Shown one piece after another: positions 1 through 6,437 of a stretch of DNA of 64,000 nucleotides; position 1 is the stretch's first letter; each line of letters starts with the position of its first letter. Below the pieces are notes generated by a model that did not search any database, had not been told where the DNA came from, and was given only the letters and a program-made list of their open reading frames with translations. Both the position numbers and the translations under genes were made by a program. Source of the stretch: Pseudomonas sp. FP1742 (GTDB lineage: Bacteria > Pseudomonadota > Gammaproteobacteria > Pseudomonadales > Pseudomonadaceae); assembly GCF_030687145.1 (NCBI RefSeq), contig NZ_CP117460.1, positions 2,108,001 to 2,172,000 on the forward strand. The letters run 5' to 3'.

Positions 1-1
1 C

Positions 2-64
2 CGGATCATGGCTCACAACCCTGCGTTTATCAGCAGTTACATCACTCCGCGCAAGGCTCACTGA
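2..64 (+). CDS. 3' end of the gene upstream of qhpC (possibly qhpD), partial
   Basis: An open frame enters from the left edge and stops with TGA at 62-64, two bases before the ATG of qhpC. Only about 20 codons are visible, ending in PRKAH. In quinohemoprotein amine dehydrogenase operons the order is commonly qhpA-qhpD-qhpC-qhpB, where qhpD encodes the radical SAM enzyme that installs the thioether cross-links in the gamma subunit. Position therefore suggests the C-terminus of QhpD. The visible residues alone do not identify it, and a second frame stopping at 67-69 cannot be fully excluded. Confidence 0.4.
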   Translation, partial: RIMAHNPAFISSYITPRKAH

Positions 65-65
65 C

Positions 66-389
66 ATGAAACATCTCAAGGCAATCAATAACAAAGCGTT
101 GAAGCTGGATCAGGCCGCGGATGAAAACCGCATCGAAGAAGTGGTGGCGATGAGTTCCGTTGCCGGCTGCGCTTCGACCACCGACCCGGGTTGGGAGATC
201 GACGCCTTTGGTGGTGTGTCTTCGCTGTGCCAGCCGATGGAAGCTGACCTGTATGGCTGCTCCGACCCGTGCTGGTGGCCGGCCCAGGTGCCGGACATGA
301 TGAGCACCTACCCGGACTGGAACAAGGATGCCCAGGCGTCCAACGAAAACTGGCGCAACCTCGGCACTGTCTTTCCAAAAGACAAATGA
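66..389 (+). CDS. qhpC: Quinohemoprotein amine dehydrogenase gamma subunit (CTQ-bearing)
   Basis: Small catalytic subunit, 107 aa, of the periplasmic quinohemoprotein amine dehydrogenase, which oxidises primary amines to aldehydes. Its cysteine tryptophylquinone cofactor is built from its own residues. The spacing of cross-linking residues known from P. putida is fully conserved: Cys35-Glu44, Cys55-Asp61 and Cys69-Asp77 for the thioether bridges, and Cys65 with Trp71 for CTQ. Numbering from the known mature protein puts the leader cleavage after residue 28, matching the 28-residue leader of this family, so the ATG at 66 is right. It lies 1 base after the previous stop and 23 bases before qhpB, clearly one operon. 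Identification is strong because all eight special residues fall at the expected spacing. Confidence 0.93.
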   Translation: MKHLKAINNKALKLDQAADENRIEEVVAMSSVAGCASTTDPGWEIDAFGGVSSLCQPMEADLYGCSDPCWWPAQVPDMMSTYPDWNKDAQASNENWRNLGTVFPKDK

Positions 390-412
390 TCGAACAGAAG
401 AAGGATTCCAGC

Positions 413-1531
413 ATGCTGCGTATTAAAGCTTGCGGCCTCGCCGCGTTTGCCGTCCTGAACGTCTGCTCGCTCGCCGTTCTGGCCGATGAAAACACCGCTT
501 TGCAAGAGGGTCACGAGTACATGTTGACCACCAATTACCCGAACAATCTGCACGTCATCGACCTGGCGACGGACACGTTGTTCAAGACCTGCAAAATGCC
601 GGACGCCTTCGGCCCTGGCACTGTGCAGCTGTCGCTGGATCGCAAGACCGCTTACGTATTGAACAACCACTATGCGGATGTCTACGGCGTCGAGCTGGAC
701 AGCTGCAAGCAGGTATTCCACGCCAGCATCACCCAGAAACCGGGGGAGAAAGCACGCTCGATGTTTGCCTTTACCCTCAGCCACGACGGCAAGGAACTGT
801 TCACCATCGCCAACCCGACGCTGATGCTCAACGATCGCTACGAAGTGCAGCAGCCGCGTCTCGATGTGTACGCGACCGACGCCGGCATGGACGCCAAACC
901 CGTGCGCAGTTTCCCGGCGCCACGGCAGTTGACCATCATGCAGAGCGGTGACGACGGCACGTTGTATGTGGCAGGCGCGGATGTTTACAAGGTTAATGTG
1001 GACACCGGCAAGTTCGACGTGCTGATCCCCAGCCGTCACTGGAAACGCCCGAACTACGCCGCGCCGGACGTGCTCTATGTGTGGAACCAGCAGACCTATC
1101 GACATAACTTCTCGCTGCTCTATACCACCGCGAAATTCAAGGACAAGAAGCAGGATCCATTGACCGCCGAGTACCTCTACGGGCTGTTCAGCATCGACCT
1201 GAAAACCGGCAAGACTGAAACCACCGACTTCGGCCCGCTGACGGAAATCTACTTCAGCGGCATGCGCTCGCCCAAGGACCCGAACCTGATGTTCGGCGTG
1301 CTCAATCGCTTGGCCAAGTACGACATCAAGCAGAAGAAAATGCTGCAGGCGGCGACGCTTGATCACTCCTACTACTGCATTTCCTTCAACAAGGATGGCA
1401 GCAAGATCTACCTGGCCGGGACGTTCAACGATGTGGCGATTTTCGATGCCGACAGCCTGAAGCAGATCGGCAGCGTCAAATTGCCGGGTGGGGATATGGC
1501 GATTACCACGGCGCAGGTGTTTGTTCGGTAA
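413..1531 (+). CDS. qhpB: Quinohemoprotein amine dehydrogenase beta subunit
   Basis: Protein of 372 aa, expected to be the beta-propeller subunit that closes the active site over CTQ in the periplasmic alpha-beta-gamma enzyme. The start is ATG 413, preceded by AAGGA about 8 bases upstream. It gives a clean Sec signal peptide (MLRIKACGL..., cleavage near SLAVLA-DE). Longer in-frame extensions overlap qhpC and are rejected. Propeller-like repeats are visible, such as HVIDLATDTL, FSIDLKTGKTE and YLAGTFNDVAIFDADS. It follows qhpC directly and is the last gene of the operon before a REP pair. The family assignment rests on operon position and on the characteristic N-terminal segment MLTTNYPNNLHVID. 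Confidence 0.9.
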   Translation: MLRIKACGLAAFAVLNVCSLAVLADENTALQEGHEYMLTTNYPNNLHVIDLATDTLFKTCKMPDAFGPGTVQLSLDRKTAYVLNNHYADVYGVELDSCKQVFHASITQKPGEKARSMFAFTLSHDGKELFTIANPTLMLNDRYEVQQPRLDVYATDAGMDAKPVRSFPAPRQLTIMQSGDDGTLYVAGADVYKVNVDTGKFDVLIPSRHWKRPNYAAPDVLYVWNQQTYRHNFSLLYTTAKFKDKKQDPLTAEYLYGLFSIDLKTGKTETTDFGPLTEIYFSGMRSPKDPNLMFGVLNRLAKYDIKQKKMLQAATLDHSYYCISFNKDGSKIYLAGTFNDVAIFDADSLKQIGSVKLPGGDMAITTAQVFVR

Positions 1532-1552
1532 CTGCGGCGCCTGAGCGGACGC

Positions 1553-1646
1553 CTTCGCGGGCAAGCCCGCTCCCACAGTGATCTTCAGCGTGATCACTAT
1601 TGTGTGAACATCACTGAACCCTGTGGGAGCGGGCTTGCCCGCGAAG
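1553..1646. repeat. REP pair (inverted) downstream of qhpB
   Basis: Two copies of the P. fluorescens-type REP palindrome (core GTGGGAGCGGGCTTGC) face each other at 1553-1578 and 1621-1646, separated by about 42 bases. They lie between the convergent qhpB and lprI-like genes. Pairs like this form large cruciform or RNA hairpins and may act as 3'-end stabilisers or attenuators. Confidence 0.9.
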
Positions 1647-1672
1647 AGGCCCTCAAGAACACCGCAGCAGCA

Positions 1673-2074
1673 TCAAGCCTCAGGCACCGGACAGCTCAAA
1701 TCCCCTTCCTTACACTTCAAGTAAGTCTTGAACGCTTCGACCCGCGCCTTGGTCAGCGCCGTGATGCAGTTGCTGTAGATCAGCGGATACACGCTGCCGC
1801 CCTCCACCCCGGACGCCGAGAACTTGCACTCGGCATCGCGAAACGCAATCCATGAGCGCTGGGCACCGACCAGCAGTTTCTTGGTGTCGGGGCTGTCCTT
1901 CAATCGTGTGGTGATCTGCTGGTAAAGCGCATTCAGCTCCTTGTCGGCCGCCTTGTTCTGCTGCGCCGCACACTGATTCATCGTCGTCTGGTCGGTGGCG
2001 TTGTCGCAGTCGACGGCATGCGCAAGGGGAGTGAACAGCAGCGGCGTCAGTGCAAGGAGCAAACGTGGGGGCAT
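1673..2074 (-). CDS. LprI-like secreted protein (DUF1311)
   Basis: Protein of 133 aa in the lysozyme inhibitor LprI / DUF1311 family of small periplasmic proteins with conserved cysteines. The start at 2074 gives a signal peptide, MPPRLLLALTPLLFTPLAHA, cleaved before VDCDNATDQ; a longer extension to 2137 lacks this property. Family features are the N-terminal CDNATDQTTMNQC segment, a helical AADKELNALYQQ stretch, the AQRSWIAFRDAEC motif and a late Cys pair. The substrate is unknown; lysozyme inhibition is demonstrated only for some family members. It is monocistronic and convergent with qhpB across a REP pair. Confidence 0.8.
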   Translation of the reverse strand: MPPRLLLALTPLLFTPLAHAVDCDNATDQTTMNQCAAQQNKAADKELNALYQQITTRLKDSPDTKKLLVGAQRSWIAFRDAECKFSASGVEGGSVYPLIYSNCITALTKARVEAFKTYLKCKEGDLSCPVPEA

Positions 2075-2290
2075 GGTGGGCTCGCGGTGGTAATGGAAAG
2101 TTGACGTGCAGTGTAGCGGGGTGGCGCCAGTCCACAAATCGGCTTGCCGCCCCTCACGTGCAACCAGAACTTATGGCCGGAACCGAGGCCGAATACTTCA
2201 GGCACGCTTGATTGCGGCACCCGTTTGATACAACTTTTAGGGTGGTCTTATGGTCTTTACAGGCCTACTGTTCAATACAGGAGGTGACTT

Positions 2291-2779
2291 ATGAACCCAG
2301 CATCAGATCGCATCGAAAGGAAGATCCTGCTCAAGACCCCGCGCTCGCAGGTCTGGCGCGTGCTGGCCAATGCCGAGGCCTTCGGGCAATGGTTCGGCGT
2401 GGCACTCGAAGGTAAACGCTTTGTTGCCGGCGAGTGGACACAGGGGCAGATCACGTACCCTGGTTATGAGCACTTGTTGTGGAATGTACTGGTGGAGCGG
2501 GTCGAGCCGGAGCGGGTGTTTTCGTTTCGCTGGCACCCGTATGCGGTGGAACCGGAAGTCGATTACTCCCAGGAGCCCACCACGCTGGTGAAGTTCGAAC
2601 TCCAGGATATGGACGATGGCACGCTGTTGACGGTCGTCGAGTCCGGTTTCGATCACATTCCCCAGTCGCGCAGGCTCAAGGCGTTCCGCATGGATAGTCG
2701 TGGCTGGGATGAGCAGATGAACAACATCGAACAGTTTCTGGCAGAAATCACCAAGCCCCACGAGCGTCAGGGAGGCTAA
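2291..2779 (+). CDS. SRPBCC / AHSA1-family protein
   Basis: Protein of 162 aa with the START-like fold of the activator of Hsp90 ATPase homologue 1 (AHSA1) family. Typical features are the opening IERKILLKTPRSQVWRVLANAEAFGQWFGV, the central FSFRWHPYA and the late DDGTLLTVVESGFDHIP, followed by a C-terminal helix (WDEQMNNIEQFLAEI). Such bacterial proteins bind small hydrophobic ligands or support stress responses; the ligand here cannot be told. ATG 2291 has an excellent ribosome binding site (AGGAGGTGA, about 2279-2287). Many relatives sit beside an ArsR regulator, but none is adjacent here. Confidence 0.8.
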   Translation: MNPASDRIERKILLKTPRSQVWRVLANAEAFGQWFGVALEGKRFVAGEWTQGQITYPGYEHLLWNVLVERVEPERVFSFRWHPYAVEPEVDYSQEPTTLVKFELQDMDDGTLLTVVESGFDHIPQSRRLKAFRMDSRGWDEQMNNIEQFLAEITKPHERQGG

Positions 2780-2852
2780 TGGCTGCAGGCCACGGAACTC
2801 GTGGCTTCAGAGCATGATGGCGGACACGTCTAAGGGTTTTCGGAAGGGTAGC

Positions 2853-2870
2853 TATAGCGAATGTCTTACA
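2853..2870 (+). promoter_or_regulatory. GacA-type upstream activating half site, copy A
   Basis: The 18-base site ends in a perfect CTTACA at 2865-2870 with AT in the middle of the six-base spacer, as in the GacA consensus TGTAAG-N6-CTTACA. The left half (TATAGC) matches poorly. The CTTACA ends 57 bases before the predicted transcription start of the first RsmX-like RNA, and copy B shows the same 57-base distance. That equal spacing supports a functional site. Confidence 0.5.
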
Positions 2871-2925
2871 CGCGGTAGTAGCTATGTCGTCTATTGCGGA
2901 TTGGATCCGAAGCGTAATCTGGCTC

Positions 2926-3042
2926 CATCAACTGAAGCACAGGAAGTGCTCCAGGGTCACGGATGATCGACCATAAGCAAGGATCGCTGCCGACAGGGAG
3001 TCGATATGGTCTTGGGAAAACCCGCTTCGGCGGGTTTTTTTT
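2926..3042 (+). ncRNA. RsmX-like small RNA, copy A
   Basis: No protein gene fits this stretch. It carries a -10-like TAATCT (2915-2920) with TTGCGG 15 bases upstream, then a transcript of about 115 bases ending in a strong terminator (CCCGC-TTCG-GCGGG plus eight T, 3021-3042). GGA motifs typical of CsrA/RsmA-sequestering RNAs are present (around 2942, 2961 and 2981). Two positions that are AGGA in copy B read AGGG here, so this copy may bind RsmA/RsmE less strongly. The whole unit is repeated 242 bases downstream. In the GacS/GacA pathway such RNAs titrate RsmA/RsmE and switch on secondary metabolism. Confidence 0.68.
3018..3042 (+). terminator. Rho-independent terminator of RsmX-like copy A
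   Basis: The stem CCCGC/GCGGG with a TTCG tetraloop is flanked by an A-run upstream and eight T downstream. The same hairpin ends copy B. Confidence 0.85.
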
Positions 3043-3094
3043 CGTCTTGAGAAAACTTCAACCTGATTCCCTACAAGGGCAGGTTCAGGTGTCG

Positions 3095-3112
3095 AGTGGT
3101 CAATGGCTTACA
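3095..3112 (+). promoter_or_regulatory. GacA-type upstream activating half site, copy B
   Basis: CTTACA at 3107-3112 is preceded by a spacer with central AT (CAATGG). The left half (AGTGGT) is a poor match to TGTAAG. It lies 57 bases before the predicted start of RNA copy B. Confidence 0.5.
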
Positions 3113-3167
3113 CGCAGTCGGTGGTATGTCGTCTTTTGATGCTTCACCGACATGTTTAATCTGGATC

Positions 3168-3282
3168 CATCAACTGAAGCACAGGACGTGCTCAGGATCA
3201 CGGATGATCGACCATACGCCAGGATGGCTGCCGACAGGATGTCGCAATGGTCTTGAGAAACCCGCTTCGGCGGGTTTTTTTT
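3168..3282 (+). ncRNA. RsmX-like small RNA, copy B
   Basis: Second unit of the tandem pair. It has a -10-like TAATCT (3157-3162) with TTGATG 15 bases upstream, a body of about 115 bases and the same terminator (3261-3282). Five GGA motifs are spaced through it (about 3184, 3195, 3202, 3222 and 3237), four of them in AGGA context and several predicted in hairpin loops. This is the signature of the Rsm/Csr family of RsmA-binding RNAs. The opening CATCAACTGAAGCACAGGA is nearly identical in copy A. The Rsm assignment rests on GGA density, size, GacA half site and terminator, not on a database match. Confidence 0.72.
3258..3282 (+). terminator. Rho-independent terminator of RsmX-like copy B
   Basis: The same CCCGC-TTCG-GCGGG hairpin as in copy A, followed by eight T. 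Confidence 0.85.
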
Positions 3283-3336
3283 CGTCTGCAGAAAACGACC
3301 GGGCTGCGGGGGCGATAGCTCCCGCAGCCATTTCTT

Positions 3337-4023
3337 TCACTGGAGGCCGAGTTTCGCCGCTGCACGCTCGGTGATTTCCGAGCGTAATTTCAACGAGTCG
3401 GCAGCGCGTTTACGGGCTTCCTGGAGCACGCTGACCGGAGCTGTCTCGGGGTTCCCTGAAGCAAACGGTGGTGCCGGGGCGTATTCCAGTTGCAGCTGCA
3501 CCAGTTGCGCGGTGTCCTTATCGAACAATTCAGCGGCCAGGGTCAGGGCAAAATCGATACCCGCGGTAATCCCGCCACCGGTCAGAAGATTGCCGTCGCG
3601 CACCACCCGATCCTTCACCGGGGTCGCCCCCAACAGCCCGAGCAATTCGTGATACGCCCAATGAGTGGTGGCGCGCTTGCCCTTGAGCAACCCCGCCGCG
3701 CCAAGCACCAAGGCGCCGGTGCAGACCGAGGTGACATACCGCGCCGTGGCGGCCTGAGTCTTGATGAAGGCCAGGGTTTGCTCATCCTCCATCAACGGCC
3801 CGACCCCGCCGCCACCGGGAATGCAGATCACATCCAGCGGCGGACAATCGTCGAAGGTGATGGTCGGTTTCAACACCAGCCCGGTACTCGCGGTGACCGG
3901 CACCAGATCCTTCCAGATCAGATGCACCTTCACATCCGGCAGCGAGGCCAACACGTCATAAGGCCCGGTCAGGTCCAGTTGTTGAACCTGTGGAAACAAC
4001 AGAAAACCGATCTGCAACGTCAT
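3337..4023 (-). CDS. inhA: DJ-1/PfpI family protein, isonitrile-hydratase-like
   Basis: Protein of 228 aa, the usual length of Pseudomonas isonitrile hydratase (InhA), which converts isonitriles to N-substituted formamides. The DJ-1/PfpI fold is evident: FLLFPQVQQLDLTGPYDVL at the N-terminus, the nucleophile elbow VTSVCTGALVLGAAGLL carrying the catalytic Cys, and THWAYHELL and LTGGGITAGIDFAL after it. The start at 4023 (MTLQIGFLLF) matches family N-termini; the longer frame to 4215 runs into the divergent regulator and is rejected. It is divergent from a GlxA-type regulator with 91 bases between starts, a common pairing that suggests local control. The exact substrate is inferred from the family only. 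Confidence 0.75.
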   Translation of the reverse strand: MTLQIGFLLFPQVQQLDLTGPYDVLASLPDVKVHLIWKDLVPVTASTGLVLKPTITFDDCPPLDVICIPGGGGVGPLMEDEQTLAFIKTQAATARYVTSVCTGALVLGAAGLLKGKRATTHWAYHELLGLLGATPVKDRVVRDGNLLTGGGITAGIDFALTLAAELFDKDTAQLVQLQLEYAPAPPFASGNPETAPVSVLQEARKRAADSLKLRSEITERAAAKLGLQ

Positions 4024-4114
4024 GGCGTTTTTTCTCCTGATTGGGGTGGACGACTTCACTGTAGGCTCGTAGGATCTGGCGCATACGCCAATAACCCCAC
4101 GAATTACGCCAAAC

Positions 4115-5107
4115 ATGCCGAACAACCCGAAAACCATCCATGTGCTGGCCTTTGCCAACGCGCAACTGCTCGACGTCACTGGCCCCTTGCAGGTGTTCGC
4201 CTCGGCCAATGACATTGCCCGCCAGCAAGGTTTGCCGCCACCCTATGCGCCGTCGGTGATTGCCAGCGGTGGCGGGGCGGTGATGTCGTCGGCGGGGTTG
4301 GCGCTGTTGGCGGAGCCGCTGCCGGATGGGGGCAGCGACACCTTGATCATTGCCGGTGGCTGGGGTGTTTACGCAGCGGCACAGGACGAGTCGCTGGTGG
4401 CTTGGGTACGTGAGCATGCGATCGGGTGCCGGCGGGTGGCGTCGGTATGCACCGGGGCGTTTTTACTGGCGGCCAGCGGTTGGCTCGACGGTCGACGGGT
4501 GGTGACACACTGGACCCGCTGCGAGCAATTGGCACACCAGCATCCCAAACTGCAGGTCGAACCCAACCCGATCTTCATCAATGACGGCCCGGTCTGGACC
4601 TCGGCCGGGGTCACCGCGGGCATCGACCTGGCCCTGGCCATGGTCGAACAAGACCTCGGCCGGACCATGGCCCTGGATGTCGCCCGGCAATTGGTGGTGT
4701 TTCTCAAGCGTCCGGGGGGGCAGTCGCAGTTCAGCGTGACCTTGTCTTTGCAAAAGGAAGGCAACCGATTCGACGAGCTTCACGCCTGGATCAGCGAAAA
4801 CCTCACTAAAGACCTTGGCATCCCGACCTTGGCCTTGCAGGCCGGCATGAGCGAACGCAGCTTCGTCCGTCACTACCGCGCCGACACCGGCCAGACCCCG
4901 GCCCGAGCCATCGAACTGATTCGGGTCGAGACCGCGCGACGGCTGCTCAGCGACACCGGCGTACCGATCAAACGGGTCGCGGTGCAATGCGGGTTTGGCA
5001 GCGAAGAGACCCTGCGCCGCAGTTTTCTGCGGGCCATGGGCGTGACACCGCAAGCCTATCGCGAGCGGTTTTCCGTCAGCCCTTCAGCAGATCCAGTAAT
5101 GCCTTGA
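4115..5107 (+). CDS. GlxA-family transcriptional regulator (DJ-1/PfpI amidase-like domain plus AraC HTH)
   Basis: Protein of 330 aa. Residues about 5-175 form a DJ-1/PfpI-like sensor domain (VLAFANAQLLDVTGPLQVFA, and RRVASVCTGAFLLAASGWLDGRR with the Cys elbow). Residues about 220-320 are an AraC/XylS DNA-binding domain with two helix-turn-helix units (LALQAGMSERSFVRHYRADTG and VAVQCGFGSEETLRRSF). Such GlxA-type proteins are cytoplasmic activators; several control amine or betaine catabolism. It is divergent from the inhA-like gene, which is its most likely target. Its last 32 bases overlap a hydrolase remnant on the other strand. Confidence 0.85.
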   Translation: MPNNPKTIHVLAFANAQLLDVTGPLQVFASANDIARQQGLPPPYAPSVIASGGGAVMSSAGLALLAEPLPDGGSDTLIIAGGWGVYAAAQDESLVAWVREHAIGCRRVASVCTGAFLLAASGWLDGRRVVTHWTRCEQLAHQHPKLQVEPNPIFINDGPVWTSAGVTAGIDLALAMVEQDLGRTMALDVARQLVVFLKRPGGQSQFSVTLSLQKEGNRFDELHAWISENLTKDLGIPTLALQAGMSERSFVRHYRADTGQTPARAIELIRVETARRLLSDTGVPIKRVAVQCGFGSEETLRRSFLRAMGVTPQAYRERFSVSPSADPVMP

Positions 5108-5216
5108 GCGTCGCCTCGGGCGCTTCCTCGGGAATGTTATGCCCGATGCCCGTCAGCACTCGGCGTTCATAAGGGCCGGTCAACGGCTGATTCAGATCGA
5201 CCTGAGGTCTTGCTTC
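5076..5216 (-). pseudogene. 3' remnant of an alpha/beta hydrolase gene
   Basis: On the minus strand 46 codons without a start read ...PLTGPYERRVLTGIGHNIP... and end LKALLDLLKG-stop. This looks like the C-terminal end of an alpha/beta hydrolase, including the last catalytic-His region (GIGHNIPEEAP). The rest of the fold is absent. It follows directly, in the same frame, after the stop codon of the small gene at 5217-5606. A deletion probably removed most of the hydrolase. The name rests on a short motif, so it is tentative. Confidence 0.5.
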
Positions 5217-5606
5217 TCAGGCTTCCACGTCCGCCACCTGGTTGAAATACTTCGACCGATCCGGCGTAAATGTCACGACCATTTTGGTCCGGGAACAGGT
5301 CAGTGCCCGTTCCGCGCTCAGATCAATATCCAGATCTTCCCCGCGCAACCCCTGCCATTGGGCGAGGTATTTGAGGGAGCCGTATTTTTCGAGTTTCTTC
5401 AGGCTGCGGCTGACACCACCTTTCCAACCCAGCACCGGGAGTTCGCCGGTGAGGCATTGGTGGGCGAGGTCGGGGAAGCGGGCGGCGCGCTGACGGCCGA
5501 TTTCCCAGCATTTGATCAAGCCTTTGTCGGGGCCTTCCCACAGTTCAGTCCGGTTCAGGCCCGATCGGAGTGGGGTATCAATGCTGCGATGGATGCGCTG
5601 GGTCAT
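5217..5606 (-). CDS. Hypothetical protein, 129 aa
   Basis: I do not recognise this protein. It is 129 aa, basic in the middle (GGVSRSLKKLEKYGSLKYLAQWQGLRGED), with no signal peptide or membrane segment, and ends PDRSKYFNQVADVEA. ATG 5606 has a good ribosome binding site (AAGGA, 7 bases upstream), which supports it as a real gene. Codon use resembles the neighbours. The stop codon is followed in frame by the hydrolase remnant, so a deletion may have joined two loci here. Confidence 0.55.
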   Translation of the reverse strand: MTQRIHRSIDTPLRSGLNRTELWEGPDKGLIKCWEIGRQRAARFPDLAHQCLTGELPVLGWKGGVSRSLKKLEKYGSLKYLAQWQGLRGEDLDIDLSAERALTCSRTKMVVTFTPDRSKYFNQVADVEA

Positions 5607-5778
5607 TCTGGTTCCTTGAATTCGGGTTTTGTTGGACAGCTCCGCTGTGCCCGTTGAGCGTGGATGGTAGGGATGGATGCAGGTGCTGGCAACAAGGTAT
5701 TTCCGGATGTAGGAAAGAGTTACTGCTTATTGATTGGGCGGGTTTGTTTGGCGTTTGTAGGGAGTTGGCCTACACGAT

Positions 5779-5917
5779 CCTGTGGTGAGAGGGCTTGCTC
5801 CCGTTCGGCTGCGCAGCAGTCGTAAAGCCAGGAAACACAGTGTTTCTGGAGGTCTGTGGTCGAACATTCAGGGGGGCGCTGCGCACCCCGACGGGAGCAA
5901 GCTCCCTCGCCACAGGT
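5779..5917. repeat. Imperfect long inverted repeat (REP-like, GGGAGCAAGC class)
   Basis: Arms of roughly 30-38 bases around 5779-5815 and 5880-5917 are inverted copies (CCTGTGG...GCTTGCTCCCG against CGGGAGCAAGC...CCACAGG) with several mismatches. The left arm continues into the motif CGGCTGCGCAGCAGTCGT, also found in the long inverted repeats at 41.4 and 48.6 kb. Confidence 0.65.
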
Positions 5918-6057
5918 CGTCAGTAGTGTCAGGCGGAGGGTGTTTAAGTTCATTGCTTGTAAGCTTGGATCCTACAAAAAGCGTCGTAAAAGGGGACATT
6001 TCCGACGAGTTTTGGCGGTTGTAGGTTAGGAAAGGGAGCCGCTAGGCTTTGGGGGGC

Positions 6058-6241
6058 GTTGCAAATTCAGCGACCGGGTTTGGTCACCCGTGCAATGTCA
6101 GGCGTGCAAGCGCCAACGTGAGCATGTCGGCGCTTTTTCTTGTGCTTGTCGGTATGCTTCGCGGTGGGCTGTGCGCGGGGCACTTTCGAGTGCGCCGGGT
6201 GCCTGACTTCCCGGTTGGCCAACCTGCGTACCGCCCACCAC
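6058..6241 (+). ncRNA. Structured RNA motif resembling C4-type antisense RNA, orphan
   Basis: A terminal stem GGTGGGC (6163-6169) / GCCCACC (6233-6239) encloses three hairpins: GCACT-TTCG-AGTGC, CCGGG...CCCGG and the palindrome GGTTGGCCAACC. This nested layout and the segment CCAACCTGCGTACCGCC recall C4-like antisense RNA motifs that in Pseudomonas often precede small accessory genes. The preceding segment (6058-6100, GCGACCGGGTTTGGTCACCC) can also fold. No small gene follows; REP DNA comes next. The structure is visible; the C4 name comes from memory and is tentative. Confidence 0.35.
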
Positions 6242-6303
6242 CGACATTGCCGCCTATGTCGATGAATCGGGTGCTCGGAGCCTGCGCCACACAGCTGATC
6301 CAT

Positions 6304-6394
6304 TGTGGGAGCGGGCTTGCTCGCGAAGGCGATTTCATATTCAACATTGAAGTCGCCTGACACCCCGCTTTCGCGAGCAAGCCCGCTCCCACAG
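6304..6394. repeat. REP pair
   Basis: Inverted REP copies at 6304-6329 and 6366-6394 lie just beyond the 3' end of the GH15 gene. Confidence 0.9.
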
Positions 6395-6437
6395 TTGAAC
6401 GGTGTGCATCTGTAGTAGCGAAGCAGGCGCCTCGGTC

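Larger units (their letters stand above)
5607..6437. other. Gene-free stretch with REP elements and a structured RNA motif
   Basis: About 830 bases with no convincing protein gene. It holds a long imperfect inverted repeat (5779-5917), a stretch of unknown use (5918-6057), a structured RNA-like motif (6058-6241) and a REP pair (6304-6394). Short open frames here have no plausible ribosome binding site or family features. Confidence 0.7.

Noticed and set aside
269..1531. Longer N-terminal form of the QhpB frame
   Set aside because: It overlaps qhpC and would bury the signal peptide that starts at 413.
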